Shown here piece by piece: positions 1 through 13,226 of a stretch of 64,000 nucleotides of DNA. The notes beneath the pieces were generated by a model that saw only the letters and a program-made list of their open reading frames with translations, was not told the origin of the DNA and did not search any database. Position 1 is the first letter of the stretch; each line of letters begins with the position of its first letter. The position numbers and the translations under genes are program-made. Origin of the DNA: Vigna angularis (taxonomy: Eukaryota > Streptophyta > Magnoliopsida > Fabales > Fabaceae); assembly GCF_016808095.1 (NCBI RefSeq), contig NC_068973.1, forward strand, positions 23,996,477-24,060,476, written 5' to 3'.

Positions 1-3000
1 CCTTCTTCCACTTCGTCCACTTCGCCCACTTTGTCTACTTCGCCACTTTGTCCACTTCTTCCACTTCTTCAACTTCTTTAACTTCTTCTCCTTCTTCCAC
101 TTCGATCACTTCGTCCACTTCTTCCAGTTCGTCCACTTCATCCACTTCGTGCACTTCGTCCTCTTTGTCCACTTCTTCCACTTCTCCCACCTCGTCCAGT
201 TCGTCCACTAAGTCCGCTTCGTCAACTAAGTCCAGTTCTTCCACTTCATCAAGTTCGTCCACTTCTTGCACTTCGTCAAGTTCGTCCACTTCTTCCACTT
301 CTTTCACTTCTTCCACTTCTTCCCCTTCTTCCACTTCGTCCACTTTGTCCACTTCGTCCAATGCGTCCACTTCGTACAGTTCGTCCACTAATTCCACTTC
401 GTCCAGTTCTTCCACTTCGTCCAGTTCGTCCCCTTCTTTCACTTCGTCCACTTCGTCCAATTTGTCCGCTTCGTCCAGTTCGTCCGCTTTGTCAACTTCG
501 ACCACTCTGTCCACTTCGTCCACTCCGTGCACTTCTTCCACATGTTCTTCTTCTTCCCCTTCTTCCACTTCATCCAATTCCTCAACTATGTCCCCTTTGT
601 CCACTTCGAACACTAAGTCCAGTTCTTCCACTTCGTCAAGTTCGTCCACTTCGTCCCCTTCTTCCAATTCGTCCGCTTTGTCCAGTTCGTCCGCTTCCTC
701 AACTTCGTCCACTCCGTCTACTTCTTCAACTCCTTCCACTTCGTCCACTTCCTCCACTTCGTTCGCTTCTTGCACTTGTCCCACTTTGCCCACCTCTTCT
801 GCTTCTTCTTCTTCTTCTCCTTCTTCTCCTTCTTCCACTTCGTCCACTTCGTCCACCTCGTCCACTAAGTCCTCTAACTCCACTAAGTCCACTTCGGCCA
901 CTTCGTCCACTTTGTCCACTAAGTCCACTTCGTCCACTTCTTCCACTTCTTCTCCCTCTTCTCCTTCTTCTCCTTCGTCCACTTCGTCCACTTCGTCAAC
1001 TTCGTCTACTTCTTCCACATCTTCCACTTCTTCCACTTCGTCTCCTTCTTCGACTTCATCCACTTCGTCCACTCCGTCCAGTTCGTCCACTAAGTCTAGT
1101 TCGTTCACTAAGTCTAGTTCTTCCACTTCGTTCAGTTCGTCCCCTTCTTCCACTTTGTCCACGTCTTCCACTTTGTCCAGTTCATCCACTTCGTCCCTTC
1201 TTCCACTTCGTCCTCTTCGTCGAGTTCGTCCGCTTTGTCAACTTCATCCGCTTCGTCAATTTCATCAACTTCGTCCACTTCTTCCACTTCGTCCACTTCG
1301 TCCACTTCTTCCCCTTCTTCTCCTTCTTCTCCTTCTTCAACTTCGTCCACTTCGTTCGCTTCGTCCACTTCTTCAACTTCGTCCACTTCCTGTACTTCGT
1401 CCACTTCTTCAATTTCTTCCATTTCTTCCACTTCTTCTCCTTCTTCTACTTCTTCTCCTTCTTCAACTTCGTCCACTTCGCCCACTTTGTCTACTTCGCC
1501 ACTTTGTCCACTTCTTCCACTTCTTCCACTTCTTCCACTTCTTCCACTTCTTCAACTTCTTGAACTTCTTTTCCTTCTTCCACTTCGACCACTTCTTCCA
1601 CTTCGTCCACTTCTTCCAGTTTGTCCACTTTGTCCCATTCTTCCACTTCGTCCACTCCTTCCACTTCGTCAACGTCGTCCACTTCTTCTCCTTCTTCTCC
1701 TTCTTCCACTTCGTCCTCTCCGTCAACTTCGTCCAGTTCTTCCACTTCGTCCACTTCGTCCACTGCGTCCACTTCGTCCAATTCGTCCACTTCGTCCACT
1801 TCCTCCACTTCCTCCACTTCGCCCACTGCGTCCACTTCGTCCAATTCGTCCACTTCGTCCACTTTTTCCACTTTGTCCACATTGTCCACTTTCTCCACTT
1901 CGTTCACTTCGTCCACTTCTTCAACTTCGTCCATTTCGTCCACATTGTCCGCTTCTTACAATTCTTCCAATTCTTGCCCTTCCTCCATTTCTTTAACTTC
2001 TTCAACTTTGTCCACTTCTTTGACTTCGTCCACTTCCTCCACTTCTTCCACTTCGTCCACTCCGTCCACTTCGTCAACTTCGTCCACTTCCTGTACTTCG
2101 TCCACTTCTTCAATTTCTTCCACTTCTTCCACTTCTTCTCCTTCTTCTACTTCTTCTCCTTCTTCAACTTCGTCCACTTCGCCCACTTTGTCTACTTCGC
2201 CACTTTGTCCACTTCTTCCACTTCTTCCACTTCTTCCACTTCTTACTTCGTCCACTTCTTCCAGTTCGTCGACTTCGTCCACTTCGTCCACTAAGTCCAG
2301 TTCTTCCACTTCGTCAAGTTCGTCCACTTCTTCCACTTCTTCCACTTCTTCCCCTTCTTCCACTTTGTCCACTTTGTCCAATTCGTCCACTAATTCCACT
2401 TCGTTCAGTTCTTCCACTTCGTCCAGTTCGTCCAGTCGTCCCCTTCTTCCACTTCGTCCACTTCGTCCAATTTGTCCGCTTCGTCCAGTTCGTCCGCTTT
2501 GTCAACTTCGACCACTCTGTCCACTTCTTCCACTTTGTCCACTTCTTCCACTTGTTCTTCTTCTTCCCCTTCTTCCACTTCATCCAATTCGTCCACTAAG
2601 TCCCCTTCGTCCACTTCGTCCACTAAGTCCAGTTCTTCCACTTCGTTAAGTTCGTCCACTTTGTCCCCTTCTTCCAATTCGTCCGCTTTGTCCAGTTCGT
2701 CCGCTTCGTCAACTTCGTCCACTCCGTCTACTTCTTCAACTCCTTCCACTTCCTCCACTTCGTTCGCTTCGTTCAGTAAGTCCACTTCTTCCACTTCGTC
2801 CACTTTGTCCACTTTTTCCACTTCGTCCACTTCGTCCACTTTGTCCGCTTCTTCCAATTCTTCCAATTCTTCCACTTCCTTCACTTCTTCCACTTCTTCT
2901 CCTTCTTCTCCTTCTTCCAATTCGTCTACTTCCTTCACTTCTTCAACTTCGTCCACTTCGCGCGATTCGCCCACCTCTTCTCCTTCTTCTTCTTCTTCTT

Positions 3001-6000
3001 CTCCTTCTTCTTCTTCTTCTCCTTCTTCCACTACGTCCACTTCGTCAACTTCGTCCACCTCGTCCACCTCGTCCACTTCGTCCACTTTGGCCACTTCGTT
3101 CACTTTGTTCACTAAGTCCACTTCGTCCACTTCGTCCACTTCTTCCACTTCTTCCACTTCTTCCACTTCTTCCACTTCTTCTCCTTCTTCCACTTCGTCC
3201 ACTTCGCCCACTTTGTCTACTTCGCCACTTTGTCCACTTCTTCCACTTCTTCCACTTCTTCAACTTCTTTAACTTCTTCTCCTTCTTCCACTTCGACCAC
3301 TTCGTCCACTTCTTCCAGTTCGTCCACTTCATCCACTTCGTGCACTTCGTCCACTTCTTCCACTTCTCCCACCTCGTCCAGTTCGTCCACTTCTTGCACT
3401 TTGTCAAGTTCGTCCACTTCTTCCACTTCTTTCACTTCTTCCACTTCTTCCACTTCTTCCCCTTCTTCCACTTCGTCCACTTTGTCCACTTTGTCCAATG
3501 CGTCCACTTCGTACAGTTCGTCCACTAATTCCACTTCGTCCAGTTCGTCCCCTTCTTTCACTTCGTCCACTTCGTCCAATTTGTCCGCTTCGTCCAGTTC
3601 GTCCGCTTTGTCAACTTCGACCACTCTGTCCACTTCGTCCACTCCATGCACTTCTTCCACATGTTCTTCTTCTTCCCCTTCTTCCACTTCATCCAATTCC
3701 TCAACTATGTCCCCTTTGTCCACTTCGAACACTAAGTCCAGTTCTTCCACTTCGTCAAGTTCGTCCACTTCGTCCCCTTCTTCCAATTCGTCCGCTTTGT
3801 CCAGTTCGTCCGCTTCCTCAACTTCGTCCACTCCGTCTACTTCTTCAACTCCTTCCACTTCGTCCACTTCCTCCACTTCGTTCGCTTCTTGCACTTGTCC
3901 CACTTCGCCCACCTCTTCTGCTTCTTCTTCTTCTTCTCCTTCTTCTCCTTCTTCCACTTCGTCCACTTCGTCCACTTCGTCCACCTCGTCCACTAAGTCC
4001 TCTAACTCCACTAAGTCCACTTCGGCCACTTCGTCCACTTTGTCCACTAAGTCCACTTCGTCCACTTCTTCCACTTCTTCTCCCTCTTCTCCTTCTTCTC
4101 CTTCGTCCACTTCGTCCACTTCGTCAACTTCGTCTACTTCTTCCACATCTTCCACTTCTTCCACTTCGTCTCCTTCTTCGACTTCATCCACTTCGTCCAC
4201 TCCGTCCAGTTCGTCCACTAAGTCTAGTTCGTTCACTAAGTCTAGTTCTTCCACTTCGTTCAGTTCGTCCCCTTCTTCCACTTTGTCCACGTCTTCCACT
4301 TTGTCCAGTTCATCCACTTCGTCCCTTCTTCCACTTCGTCCTCTTCGTCGAGTTCGTCCGCTTTGTCAACTTCATCCGCTTCGTCAATTTCATCAACTTC
4401 GTCCACTTCTTCCACTTCGTCCACTTCGTCCACGTCGTCCACTTCTTCGACTTCTTCCACTTCTTCCCCTTCTTCTCCTTCTTCTCCTTCTTCAACTTCG
4501 TCCACTTCTTTCGCTTCGTCCACTTCTTCAACTTCGTCCATTTCGTCCACATCGTCCACTTCGTCCACTTCTTCCAATTCTTCCAATTCTTGCCCTTCCT
4601 CCACTTCTTCTACTTCTTGAACTTTGTCCACTTCTTTGACTTCTTCCAGTTCGTCCACTTCGTCCACTCGTCCACTTCTTCCACTTCGTCCACTTCGTCA
4701 ACTTCGTCCACTTCCTGTACTTTGTCCACTTCTTCCACTTCTTCCACCTCTTCCACTTCTTCTCCTTCTTCTCCTTCTTCTCCTTCTTCCACTTCGTCCA
4801 CTTCGCCCACTTTGTCTACTTCGCCACTTCTTCCACTTCTTCCACTTCTTCCACTTCTTCCACTTCTTCCACTTCTTCCACTTCTTCAACTTCTTCAACT
4901 TCTTCTCCTTCTTCCACTTCGACCACTTCTTCCACTCCGTCCACTTCGTCCAGTTCGTCCACTTCATCCACTTCGTGCACTTCATCCTCTTCGTCCACTT
5001 CTTTCATTTCTTCCACTTCTTCCACTTCTTCTCCTTCTTCTCCTTCTTCTCCTTCGTCCACTTCGTGCACTTCGTCCACTTCTTCCACATCTTCCACTTC
5101 TTCCACTTCGTCTCCTTCTTCTCCTTCTTCTCCTTCTTCCACTTCGTCCACTTCGTCCACTAAGTCCACTAAGTCCACTTCGTCCACTAAGTTTAGTTCT
5201 TCCACTTCGTCCACTTCGTCCACTTCATCCTCTTCATCCACTTCTTCTACTTCTTCCACTTCTTCTCCTTCTTCTCCTTCTTCCACTTCTTCCACTTCGT
5301 CCATTTCGTCTACTTCGTCCACTTAGTCCACTTCTTCCACTTGTTCTCCTTCTTCCTCTTCTTTCACTTCGTCCACTTCATCCAGTTCGTCCACTAAGTC
5401 CAATTTGTGCACTTCGTCCACTAAGTGCAGTTCTTCAACTTCGTCAAGTTCGTCCACTTCGTCCCCTTCTTCCACTTCGTCCAGTTCGTCCGCTTCGTCC
5501 ACTTCGTTCGCTTCCTCAACTTCGTCCACTCCGTCCACTTCTTCAACTTCGTCTACTTCGTCCACTTCGTCAACTTCGACAACGTCGTCCGCTTCGTCCA
5601 CTTACTGCACTTCATCCACTTGTTCTCCTTCTTCCCCTTCTTCTCCTTCTTCCACTTCGTCCGCTTCCTCCACTTCCTCCACTTCCTCCATTTCGTCCAC
5701 TTCGTCCACTTTGACCACTTCTTCCACTTCGTCCACTTCTTCCAGTTCGTCCACTTCGTCCACTTCATCCTCTTCTTCCATTTCTTCTACTTCTTCCACT
5801 TCTTCTCCTCCTTCTCCTTCTTCCACTTCATCTACTCCGTCCTCTTCATCCATTTCGTCCACTTTGTCCACTTAGTCCACTTCTTCCACTTGTTCTCCTT
5901 CTTCCCCTTCTTCCACTTCGTCCACTTCATCTAGTTCGTCCACTAAGTCCACTTTGTCCACTTCGTCCACTAAGTGCAGTTCTTCAACTTCGTCAAGTTC

Positions 6001-9000
6001 GTCCACTTCGTCCCCTTCTTCCACTTCGTCCAGTTCGTCCACTTCATCCACTTCGTTCGCTTCCTCAACTTCGTCCACTTCTTCAACTTCGTCTACTTCG
6101 TCCACTTTATGCACTTCTTCCACTTGTTCGACTTCTTCCCCTTCTTCTCCTTCTTCCACTTCATCCACTTCCTCCACTTCCTCCACTTCCTCCACTTCGT
6201 TCGCTTCGTTCACTAAGCCCACTTCTTCCACTTCGTCCACTTTGTCCGCTTCTTCCAACTATTCCAATTCTTCCACTTCTTTCACTTCTTCTCCTTATTC
6301 TCCTTCTTCTCCTTCGTCCACTTCGTCCACTTCGTCCACTTCGTTAACTTCGTACACTTCGTCCACCTCGTCCACTAAGTCCACTAAGTCCTCTAAGTCC
6401 ACTAAGTCCACTAAGTCCACTTCGTCCACTTCGTCCACTAAGTCCACTTCTTCCACTTCTTCCACTTCTTTTCCTTCTTCTCCTTCTTCACCTTCGTCCA
6501 CTTCGTCCACTTCGTCCACTTCGTCCACTTCTTCCACTTCTTCCACATCTTCCACTTCTTCCACTTCGTCTCCTTCTTCTCCTTCTTCTCCTTCTTCCAC
6601 TTCGTCCACTAAGTCCGCTAAGTCCACTTCGTCCACTAAGTGTAGTTCTTCCACTTCGTCCAGTTCGTCCACTTCGTCCCCTTCTTCCACTCTGTCCACG
6701 TCGTCCAGTTCATCCACTTCGTCCCCTTCTTCCACTTCGTCCACTTCATCCACTTCGTCGAGTGTGTCCGCTTCGTCCGCTTCGTCAATTTCGTCAACTC
6801 GGTCCACTTCTTCCGCTTCGTCCACTCCGTCCACTTCATCCACTCCGTCCACATCGTCCATTTCTTCCACTTCTTCCACTTCTTCTCCTTCTTCTCCTTC
6901 TTCTCCTTCTTCCACTTCGTCCACTTTGTCCACTTCATCCACCTCGTCCAATTCATCCATTTCTTCTACTCTTTCTCCTTCTTCCACTTCGTCCACTAAG
7001 TGCAATTCTTCAATTTCGTCAAGTTCGTCCACTTCGTCCCCTTCTTCCACTTCGTCCAGTTCGTCCGCTTCGTCCACTTCGACCACTTCGTCCACTTCTT
7101 CCACTTCGTCCACTTCTTCCAGTTCGTCCACTTCATCCTCTTCTTCCACTTCTTCTACTTCTTCCACTTCTTCTCCTTCTTCTCCTTCTTCCACTTCATC
7201 CACTTCGTCCTCTTCCTCCATTTCGTCCACTTCGTCCACTTAGTCCACTTCTTCCACTTGTTCTCCTTCTTCCCCTTCTTCCACTTCGTCCACTTCATCC
7301 AGTTCGTCCACTATGTCCACTTTGTCCACTTCGTCCACTAAGTGCAGTTCGTCAACTTCGTCAAGGTCGTCCACTTCGTCCCCTTCTTCCACTTTGTCCA
7401 GTTCGTCTGCTTCGTCCACTTCGTTCGCTTCCTCAACTTCGTCCACTCCGTCCACTTCTTCAACTTCGTCTACTTCGTCCACTTCATTAACTTCGACCAC
7501 GACGTCCACTTCGTCCACTTTCTGCACTTCTTGCACTTGTCCTCCTTCTTCCCCTTCTTCTCCTTCTTCCACTTCGTCCACTTCGTCCACTTCCTCCACT
7601 TCCTCCACTTCCTCCACTTCATTCGATTCGTTCACTAAGTCCACTTCTTCAACTTCGTCCACTTTGTCCGCTTCTTCCAGTTTTTCCAATTCTTCTACTT
7701 CCTCCACTTCTTCCACTTCTTCTCCTTCTTCTCCTTCTTCCAAATCGTCTACTTCGTCCACTTCGTCCACTTCGTCCACTCGTCCACTTCGCCCACTTCG
7801 CCCACTTCTTCTCCTTCTTCTTCTTCTTCTTCTCCTTCTTCTCCTTGTTCTCCTTCGTCCACTTCGTCCACTTCGTCAACTCCGTACACTTCGTCCACCT
7901 CGTCCACTAAGTCTACTAAGTCCTCTAAGTCCACTAAGTCCAATAACTCCACTTCGTCCACTTCTTCCACTTCTTCCACTTCTTCTCCCTCTTCTCCTTC
8001 TTGTCCTTCGTCCACTTCTTCCACATCTTCAACTTGTTCCACTTCGTCTCCTTCTTCTCCTTCTTCCACTTCGTCCACTAAGTCCACTTCGTCCACTAAG
8101 TCTAGTTCTTCCATTTCGTCTAGTTCGTCCCCTTCTTCCACTTCGCCCACGTCATCTAGTTCATCCACTTTGTCCCCTTCTTCCACTTCGTCCACTTCAT
8201 CCACTTCGTCGAGTTTGTCCGCTTCGTCCAGTTCGTCCGTTTCGTCAATTTCGTCAACTTGGTCCATTTCTTCCACTTCTTCAACTCTGTCAAGTTCGTC
8301 CACTTCGTCCCCATCTTCCACTTCGTCCAGTTTATCCGCTTCGTCCAGTTTTTCCGCTTCGTCAACTTCGTCCACTCCGTCCACTTCTTCAACTCTGTCA
8401 ACTTAGTCCACTTCGTCAACTTCGTCCACTAAGTCCACTTTGTGCACTTCTTCCACTTCTTCCACTTCTTCTCCTTCTTCCCCTTCTTCTCCTTCTTCCA
8501 CTTCCTCCACGTCCTCCACTTCCTCCACTTCATCCACTTCGTTCGCTTCGTTCTCTAAGTCCACTTCTTCCACTTCGTCCACTTTGTCCGCTTCTTCCAC
8601 TTCTTCCACTTCTTCTCCTTCTTCTACCTCTTCCACTTCTTCTACTTCTTCCAATTCGTCTAGTACCTCCACTTCGTCAACTTCGTGCACTTCGTCCACT
8701 CGTCCACTTCCTCCACTTCGCCCACTTCTTCTCCTTCTTCTTCTCCTTCTTCTCCTTTGTCCACTTCGTCCACTTCGTCAACTTTGTACACTTCGTCCAC
8801 CTCGTCCACTTCGTCCACTAAGTCCACTAAGTCCTCTAAGTCCACTAAGTCTACTAAGTCCACTTCGTCCACTAAGTCCACTTCGTCCACTTCGTCCACT
8901 TCTTCCACTTCTTCTCCCTCTTCTCCTTCTTCTCCTTCGTCCACTTCATCCTCTTCGTCCACTTCTTCTACTTCTTCCACTTCTTCTCCTTCTTCTCCTT

Positions 9001-10738
9001 CTTCTCCTTCTTCTCCTTCTTCTCCTTCTTCCACTTCATCCACTTCGTCCTCTTCGTTCATTTCATCCACTTCGTCCACTTAGTCCACTTCTTCCATTTC
9101 TTCCACTTGTTCTCCTTCTTCCCCTTCTTCCACTTCGTCCACTTCATCCAGTTCGTCCACTAAGTCCACTTTGTCCACTTCGTCCACCAAGTGTAGTTCT
9201 TCACCTTCGTCAAGTTCGTCCACTTCGTTCCCTTCTTCCACTTTGTCCAGTTCGTCCGCTTCGTCCAGTTCGTCCGCTTAATCCACTTCGTTCACTTCCT
9301 CAACTTCGCCCACTGCGTCCACTTCTTCAACTTCGTCTACTTCGTCCACTTTGTCCACTTCGTCAACTTCGACAACGTCGTCCACTTCGTCCACTTTCTG
9401 CACTTCTTCCACTTCTTCCACTTGTTCTCCTTCTTCCCCTTCTTCTCCTTCTTCCACTTCGTCCACCTCCTCCACTTCCTCCACTTCGTACGCTTCGTTC
9501 ACTAAGTCCACTTCTTCCACTTCGTCCACTTTGTCCGCTTCTTCCAATGCTTCCAATTCTTCCACTTCCTCCACTTCTTCCACTTCTTCTCCTTCTTCTC
9601 CTTCTTCCAATTCGTCTACTTCCTCCACTTCGTCAACTTCGTGCACTTCGTCCACTCGTCCACTCGTCCACTTCGCCCACTTCGCCTACTTCTTCTCCTT
9701 CTTCTTCCTCTTCTCCTTCGTCCACTTCGTCCATTTCGTCCACTTCGTTAACTTCGTACACTTCCTCCACCTCGTCCACTAAGTCCTCTAAGTCCACTAA
9801 GTCCACTAACTCCACTTCGTCGACTTCATCCACTAAGTCTACTTCGTCCACTTCTTCCACTTCTTCCACTTCTTCCACTTCATCTCCTTCTTTCCCTTCT
9901 TCTCCTTCTTCCACTTCGTCCACTTCCTCCACTTTGTCCACTTCCTCCACTTCGTTCGCTTCGTTCATTAAGTCCACTTCGTCCATTTCGTCCACTTCAT
10001 CCACTTTTTCCGCTTTTTCCAATTCTTCCACTTCCTTCACTTCTTCCACTTCTTCTCCTTGTTCTCCTTCTTCCAATTCGTCTACTTCCCCCACTTCGTC
10101 AACTTCGTGCACTTCGTCCACTCGTCCACTTCATCCACTTCGCCCACTCCTTCTTCTTCTTCTTCTCCTTCTTCTCCTTCTTCTCCTTCGTCCACTTCGT
10201 CCACCTCATCCACTAAGTCCTCTAAGTCACCTAAGTCCACTAACTCTACTTCGTCCACTTCGTCCGCTAAGTCCACTTCGTCCACTTCTTCCACTTCTTC
10301 TCCCTCTTCTCCTTCTTCTCCTTCGTCCACTTCTTCCACATCTTCCACTACTTCCACTTCGTCTCTTTCTTCTCCTTCTTCAACTTCGTCGACTAAGTCC
10401 ACTTCATCCAGTTCGTCCCCTAAGTCTAGCTCTTCCACTTCGTCCTGTTTGTCCACTTCTTCCCCTTCTTCCACTTCGTCCACGTCGTCCAGTTTATCCA
10501 CTTCGTCCCGTTCTTCCACTTCGTCGAGTTCGTCCACTTCGTCAACTTCGTCCGCTTCGTCAATTTCGTCAACTTGGTCCACTTCTTCCACTTCGTCCAC
10601 TCCGTCCACTCCGTCCACTTCGTCCACGTCGTCCACGTCGTCCACTTCTTCCACTTCTTCCACTTCTTCTCCTTCTTCTCCTTCTTCTCCTTCTTCCACT
10701 TCGTCCACTTTGTCCACATCGTCCACTTCGTCCACTTC
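1..10738 (+). repeat. Degenerate 9-bp minisatellite, block L1 (pyrimidine-rich on + strand)
   Basis: The whole block is built from 9-bp units such as CTTCGTCCA, CTTCTTCCA, CTTCTTCTC and AGTTCGTCC, with point variants including GTCAACTTC and CACTAAGTC. Units keep a 3-bp register over long distances, so several reading frames stay open for hundreds of codons (Ser/Thr-rich, Phe/His-rich, Pro/Leu/Arg-rich; Glu/Val/Asp-rich on the minus strand). I treat these frames as by-products. Positions 1 to about 1300 recur with few differences from 3183 to about 4480, the spacing drifting from 3182 to 3128 bp through losses in multiples of 9. A marker with a register shift (TACTTCGCCAC) recurs near 38, 1490, 2194, 3217 and 4817. 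Long uninterrupted pyrimidine tracts occur, for example 53 nt at 8980-9032. The block starts outside the window and ends at element A. Confidence 0.95.
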
Positions 10739-11289
10739 TGATGACTTGGGCCCAAGCCCATCAAACAATTAAGGTCAAATACTAGAAGCTAGTCAAGAAA
10801 AGCATAATTGCAGGCCATCAAGGTGCACCTGGTGCAAGATCTAGGAGGTTTAGCCCATCTTCACTTTAAAGCACGTGTATATGGTGCTCATTCTAGATCT
10901 TTAGCACCCACCTTATGCTTGAACACGTGGCATTAGATCCACATTTATAGGAATCTTTTAGCACCATTGATACCAAAATAGGAGCTGAATTCCTTCTATA
11001 AATTCACTCCTAGATCTCCTTTTGTAATCACTTTTGAGAATATTGAATTTTAATCTGCTGATGCATTTTCCAACACCTAAAACTCTGCCCAAAAGTCATC
11101 CCAATGAGGTTCCCTTTTCCATCTAGCTTCCTTCCAGTGGAAGGCCGCCTGAGCTAGTTATCCACCTTCCAAACAGCTCCTCTACCATCACGTATGCCGC
11201 TGCCTTTTCACTCTGCATCTCCGCTGCCATCTCTGGATTCTACTTCTCGCTGCATTCAATCTGTCATTCTCGCTGGAGCAACTTCATCA
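10739..11289 (+). repeat. 5' LTR of element A
   Basis: This 551-bp repeat matches 21814-22364 end to end. It begins TGATGACTTGGGCCC and ends CAACTTCATCA, giving 6-bp terminal inverted repeats. It contains a possible TATA-like stretch (TATAAATTC) near 10998. It is followed after two bases by the primer-binding site. The insertion interrupts the minisatellite. Confidence 0.93.
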
Positions 11290-11291
11290 AG

Positions 11292-11310
11292 TGGTATTCA
11301 GAGCCTAGGT
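11292..11310 (+). other. Primer-binding site of element A (initiator tRNA-Met type)
   Basis: The sequence TGGTATTCAGAGCCTAGGT lies two bases after the LTR. It resembles the complement of the plant initiator methionine tRNA 3' end (TGGTATCAGAGCC...), with one extra T and a further single-base difference. This primer class is common in plant Ty1/copia and several Ty3/gypsy lineages. The imperfect match may mean decay or variant priming. Confidence 0.75.
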
Positions 11311-12662
11311 TCTGCATCACGCTCCAGCTGAGTAAAATTTTCCTTCATTCTACACTGTCAATACATTTTCCTTCGTGTTTTTGCCTCTGTGTGCACTGTT
11401 TCATTACTCTCTTCAGTTCCAGTAGTTTTCATTTACATCATTTTTTTGTTCCAGCTTTTACTTGATTTTATTTCCATCATTTTAATCGATTCAATCTTTG
11501 TCTTGAGTATTTTAATTTTGCAATCTTATTCAGTCATGTCCAGTAATGTGCATTTGCTGTAATTTTGTCAAAATTCTGAGTAAGTTTGGGTGCTTGGCTG
11601 AATCTGCATATCTGGAATGGTTTGTCAATAGATGCACATCACAAGACCAATGATGAATGAGCTTAGTGCATCTTGAATTCCATCACAGTGCAGTTCCAGT
11701 TAACGTAGAATTCAAATCTGTTTTGAATTTGATTTAAAATTTGTTTTCTGAAATGCACCGTGTGAAATTAAAATTGGTGATGTTTGAGTTGCTGTAATGT
11801 GATGTGTGCATACCATATGAACAATGAACTGTCCAAGGCAATCAATCTGGTTGCACCATTCTGCAGAATCCATAACTCATTCAAGCAGCTTGACCGAACT
11901 GCACCTCTCTTTGATTGTTGCTTCTGAATTTTTTTGTTTTTGAATTTGTCCAATTTAGAAATCCCCGTTGAACATCTTTTCAGTCATTCCTAGCATATTG
12001 TTCAACTTTCAATCACTGTCCTAGAGTCATAAAAGTTGTTTTCAGCTCAATTTGAATCTTCTGTGAAAATTTGGTTGGTGAATTGGACCAATTTTGGTGT
12101 TAAAGAGCAACTCATACAGTGAATTTTTGAGTTCCAAGTGTTTAGCCTCGACTGGCAGCTTATACAAGTTCCATTTGATAAAACAAAGTTGCTCAAGTCA
12201 TAAAATTAAGTGTTCAAGCTTGTTTATGAAAAATTGTTAGCCAAACCACCAAATTTTCAACATTTTTTTCTGAAAACAAGTTGCTCTTTTCTGCATAAAT
12301 GTTTGCTAGTTTGGTACATCTATAATTGAGTAAGAATTGGTAGCAAAAGCTTGATCAAATTGCCTTAAAAGAAATCTCAAATGTAAAGAAAGAAAATGAG
12401 AACAAGCACTCTTAAAAAGCTGATCAAAACAAGTGCCAATTCTGAATTACCAATTATGTACCAGTATCAGAATTTCTCTTTGGCATTTCATCGAACAGTT
12501 TTGCCTATTTTGAAATTGAGCTCGATTTAACTGTATATGCAACTTGTATTCGTTTATTTGTTTTTTAAATGCACTCTAGAGCCTTTCCTAAGATCATTTT
12601 GAGTGCCACCCATTATTGCTAACCTTTAATTGCTTGATTTGAACTGTTTGCAAATTCTGCAC
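11311..12662 (+). other. Leader of element A, part 1 (no gene seen)
   Basis: This AT-rich stretch between the primer site and the nested element B has no convincing ORF, RNA gene or repeat. It continues after B at 18848. Together the two pieces form a leader of about 2.2 kb ahead of gag. The last five bases before B, ATAAG (12663-12667), are duplicated at 18843-18847. Confidence 0.8.
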
Positions 12663-12884
12663 ATAAGTGATAACAGTTGAAAAACTGTTATTTTTATGCT
12701 TAAATTTGATACCAAAAGCAACCTTTAAGACTTAGAAACTAGCTTGAATTCATATTTTTTCTTTAGTTTTGAGAATAAGAGAGTTGAAAGTGAATTTAAT
12801 GGTTTTGTGCAAGATTCCCTTGATTTTGTAGGCTAATTGAATGATTTGAAAGAAGAATTGAAATACCGAATGATTGGAGTGCTG

Positions 12885-12990
12885 AAAAGTCAACCAGAAA
12901 CCAGAAAAGTCAACCAGTCAACCAGAAAAGTCAACCAGTCAACCAGAAAAGTCAACCAGTCAACCAGAATGCTGAAAAACCAACCAGAAC
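12885..12990 (+). repeat. 21-bp tandem repeat in U3 of element B
   Basis: Three perfect copies of a 21-bp unit (AAAAGTCAACCAG followed by TCAACCAG) lie at 12905-12925, 12926-12946 and 12947-12967, flanked by partial copies. The same tract is in the 3' LTR at 17617-17722. LTRs of C, D, F and G lack it. Tandem U3 repeats are often enhancer-like in LTR elements; that role is inference. Confidence 0.85.
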
Positions 12991-13012
12991 GCAGAAAACG
13001 TGTGACCGAGTG

Positions 13013-13226
13013 GCGCTGAGCGGAAAATACCGCTGAGCGGCACTTTTCGGGTGCCGAAATCACCGCTGAGGGGCAAAACAGCAGTTGGGGGGCAAAATGG
13101 ATCAACCGCTAGTACCGCTCAGCGGTAAAATACCGCTGAGCGCCATTCTAAGTGGGCTTGGACCGGTTTTCTTTTGTTTTTATGGGCTTGGACTTGTTTT
13201 ATGTTATTTTTATGCCCTATTTAAGG
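13013..13226 (+). promoter_or_regulatory. U3 palindrome cluster and TATA-like box of element B
   Basis: Copies of CCGCTGAGCGG or CCGCTCAGCGG and close variants (GCGCTGAGCGG, CCGCTGAGGGG) occur between 13013 and 13142. The complete copies are 11-bp palindromes apart from the central base. A TATA-like TATTTAAGG lies at 13218-13226, followed by GCACGTCCTAGGG. The arrangement fits a Pol II promoter with an upstream motif cluster. It is also present in the 3' LTR at about 17745-17958. Confidence 0.6.

Noticed and set aside
35..1189. Acidic Glu/Val/Asp repeat protein on the minus strand, with a near-copy at 3217-4317
   Set aside because: The two copies reflect the DNA duplication in the array; there is no start context, signal or domain.
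1..10738. Telomeric, rDNA or canonical centromeric satellite
   Set aside because: The unit does not match the plant telomere repeat, no rRNA sequence is present, and no 150-180 bp monomer is seen.
12905..12967. Possible CRISPR-like repeat
   Set aside because: It is a direct tandem repeat without spacers inside an LTR, in a plant genome.
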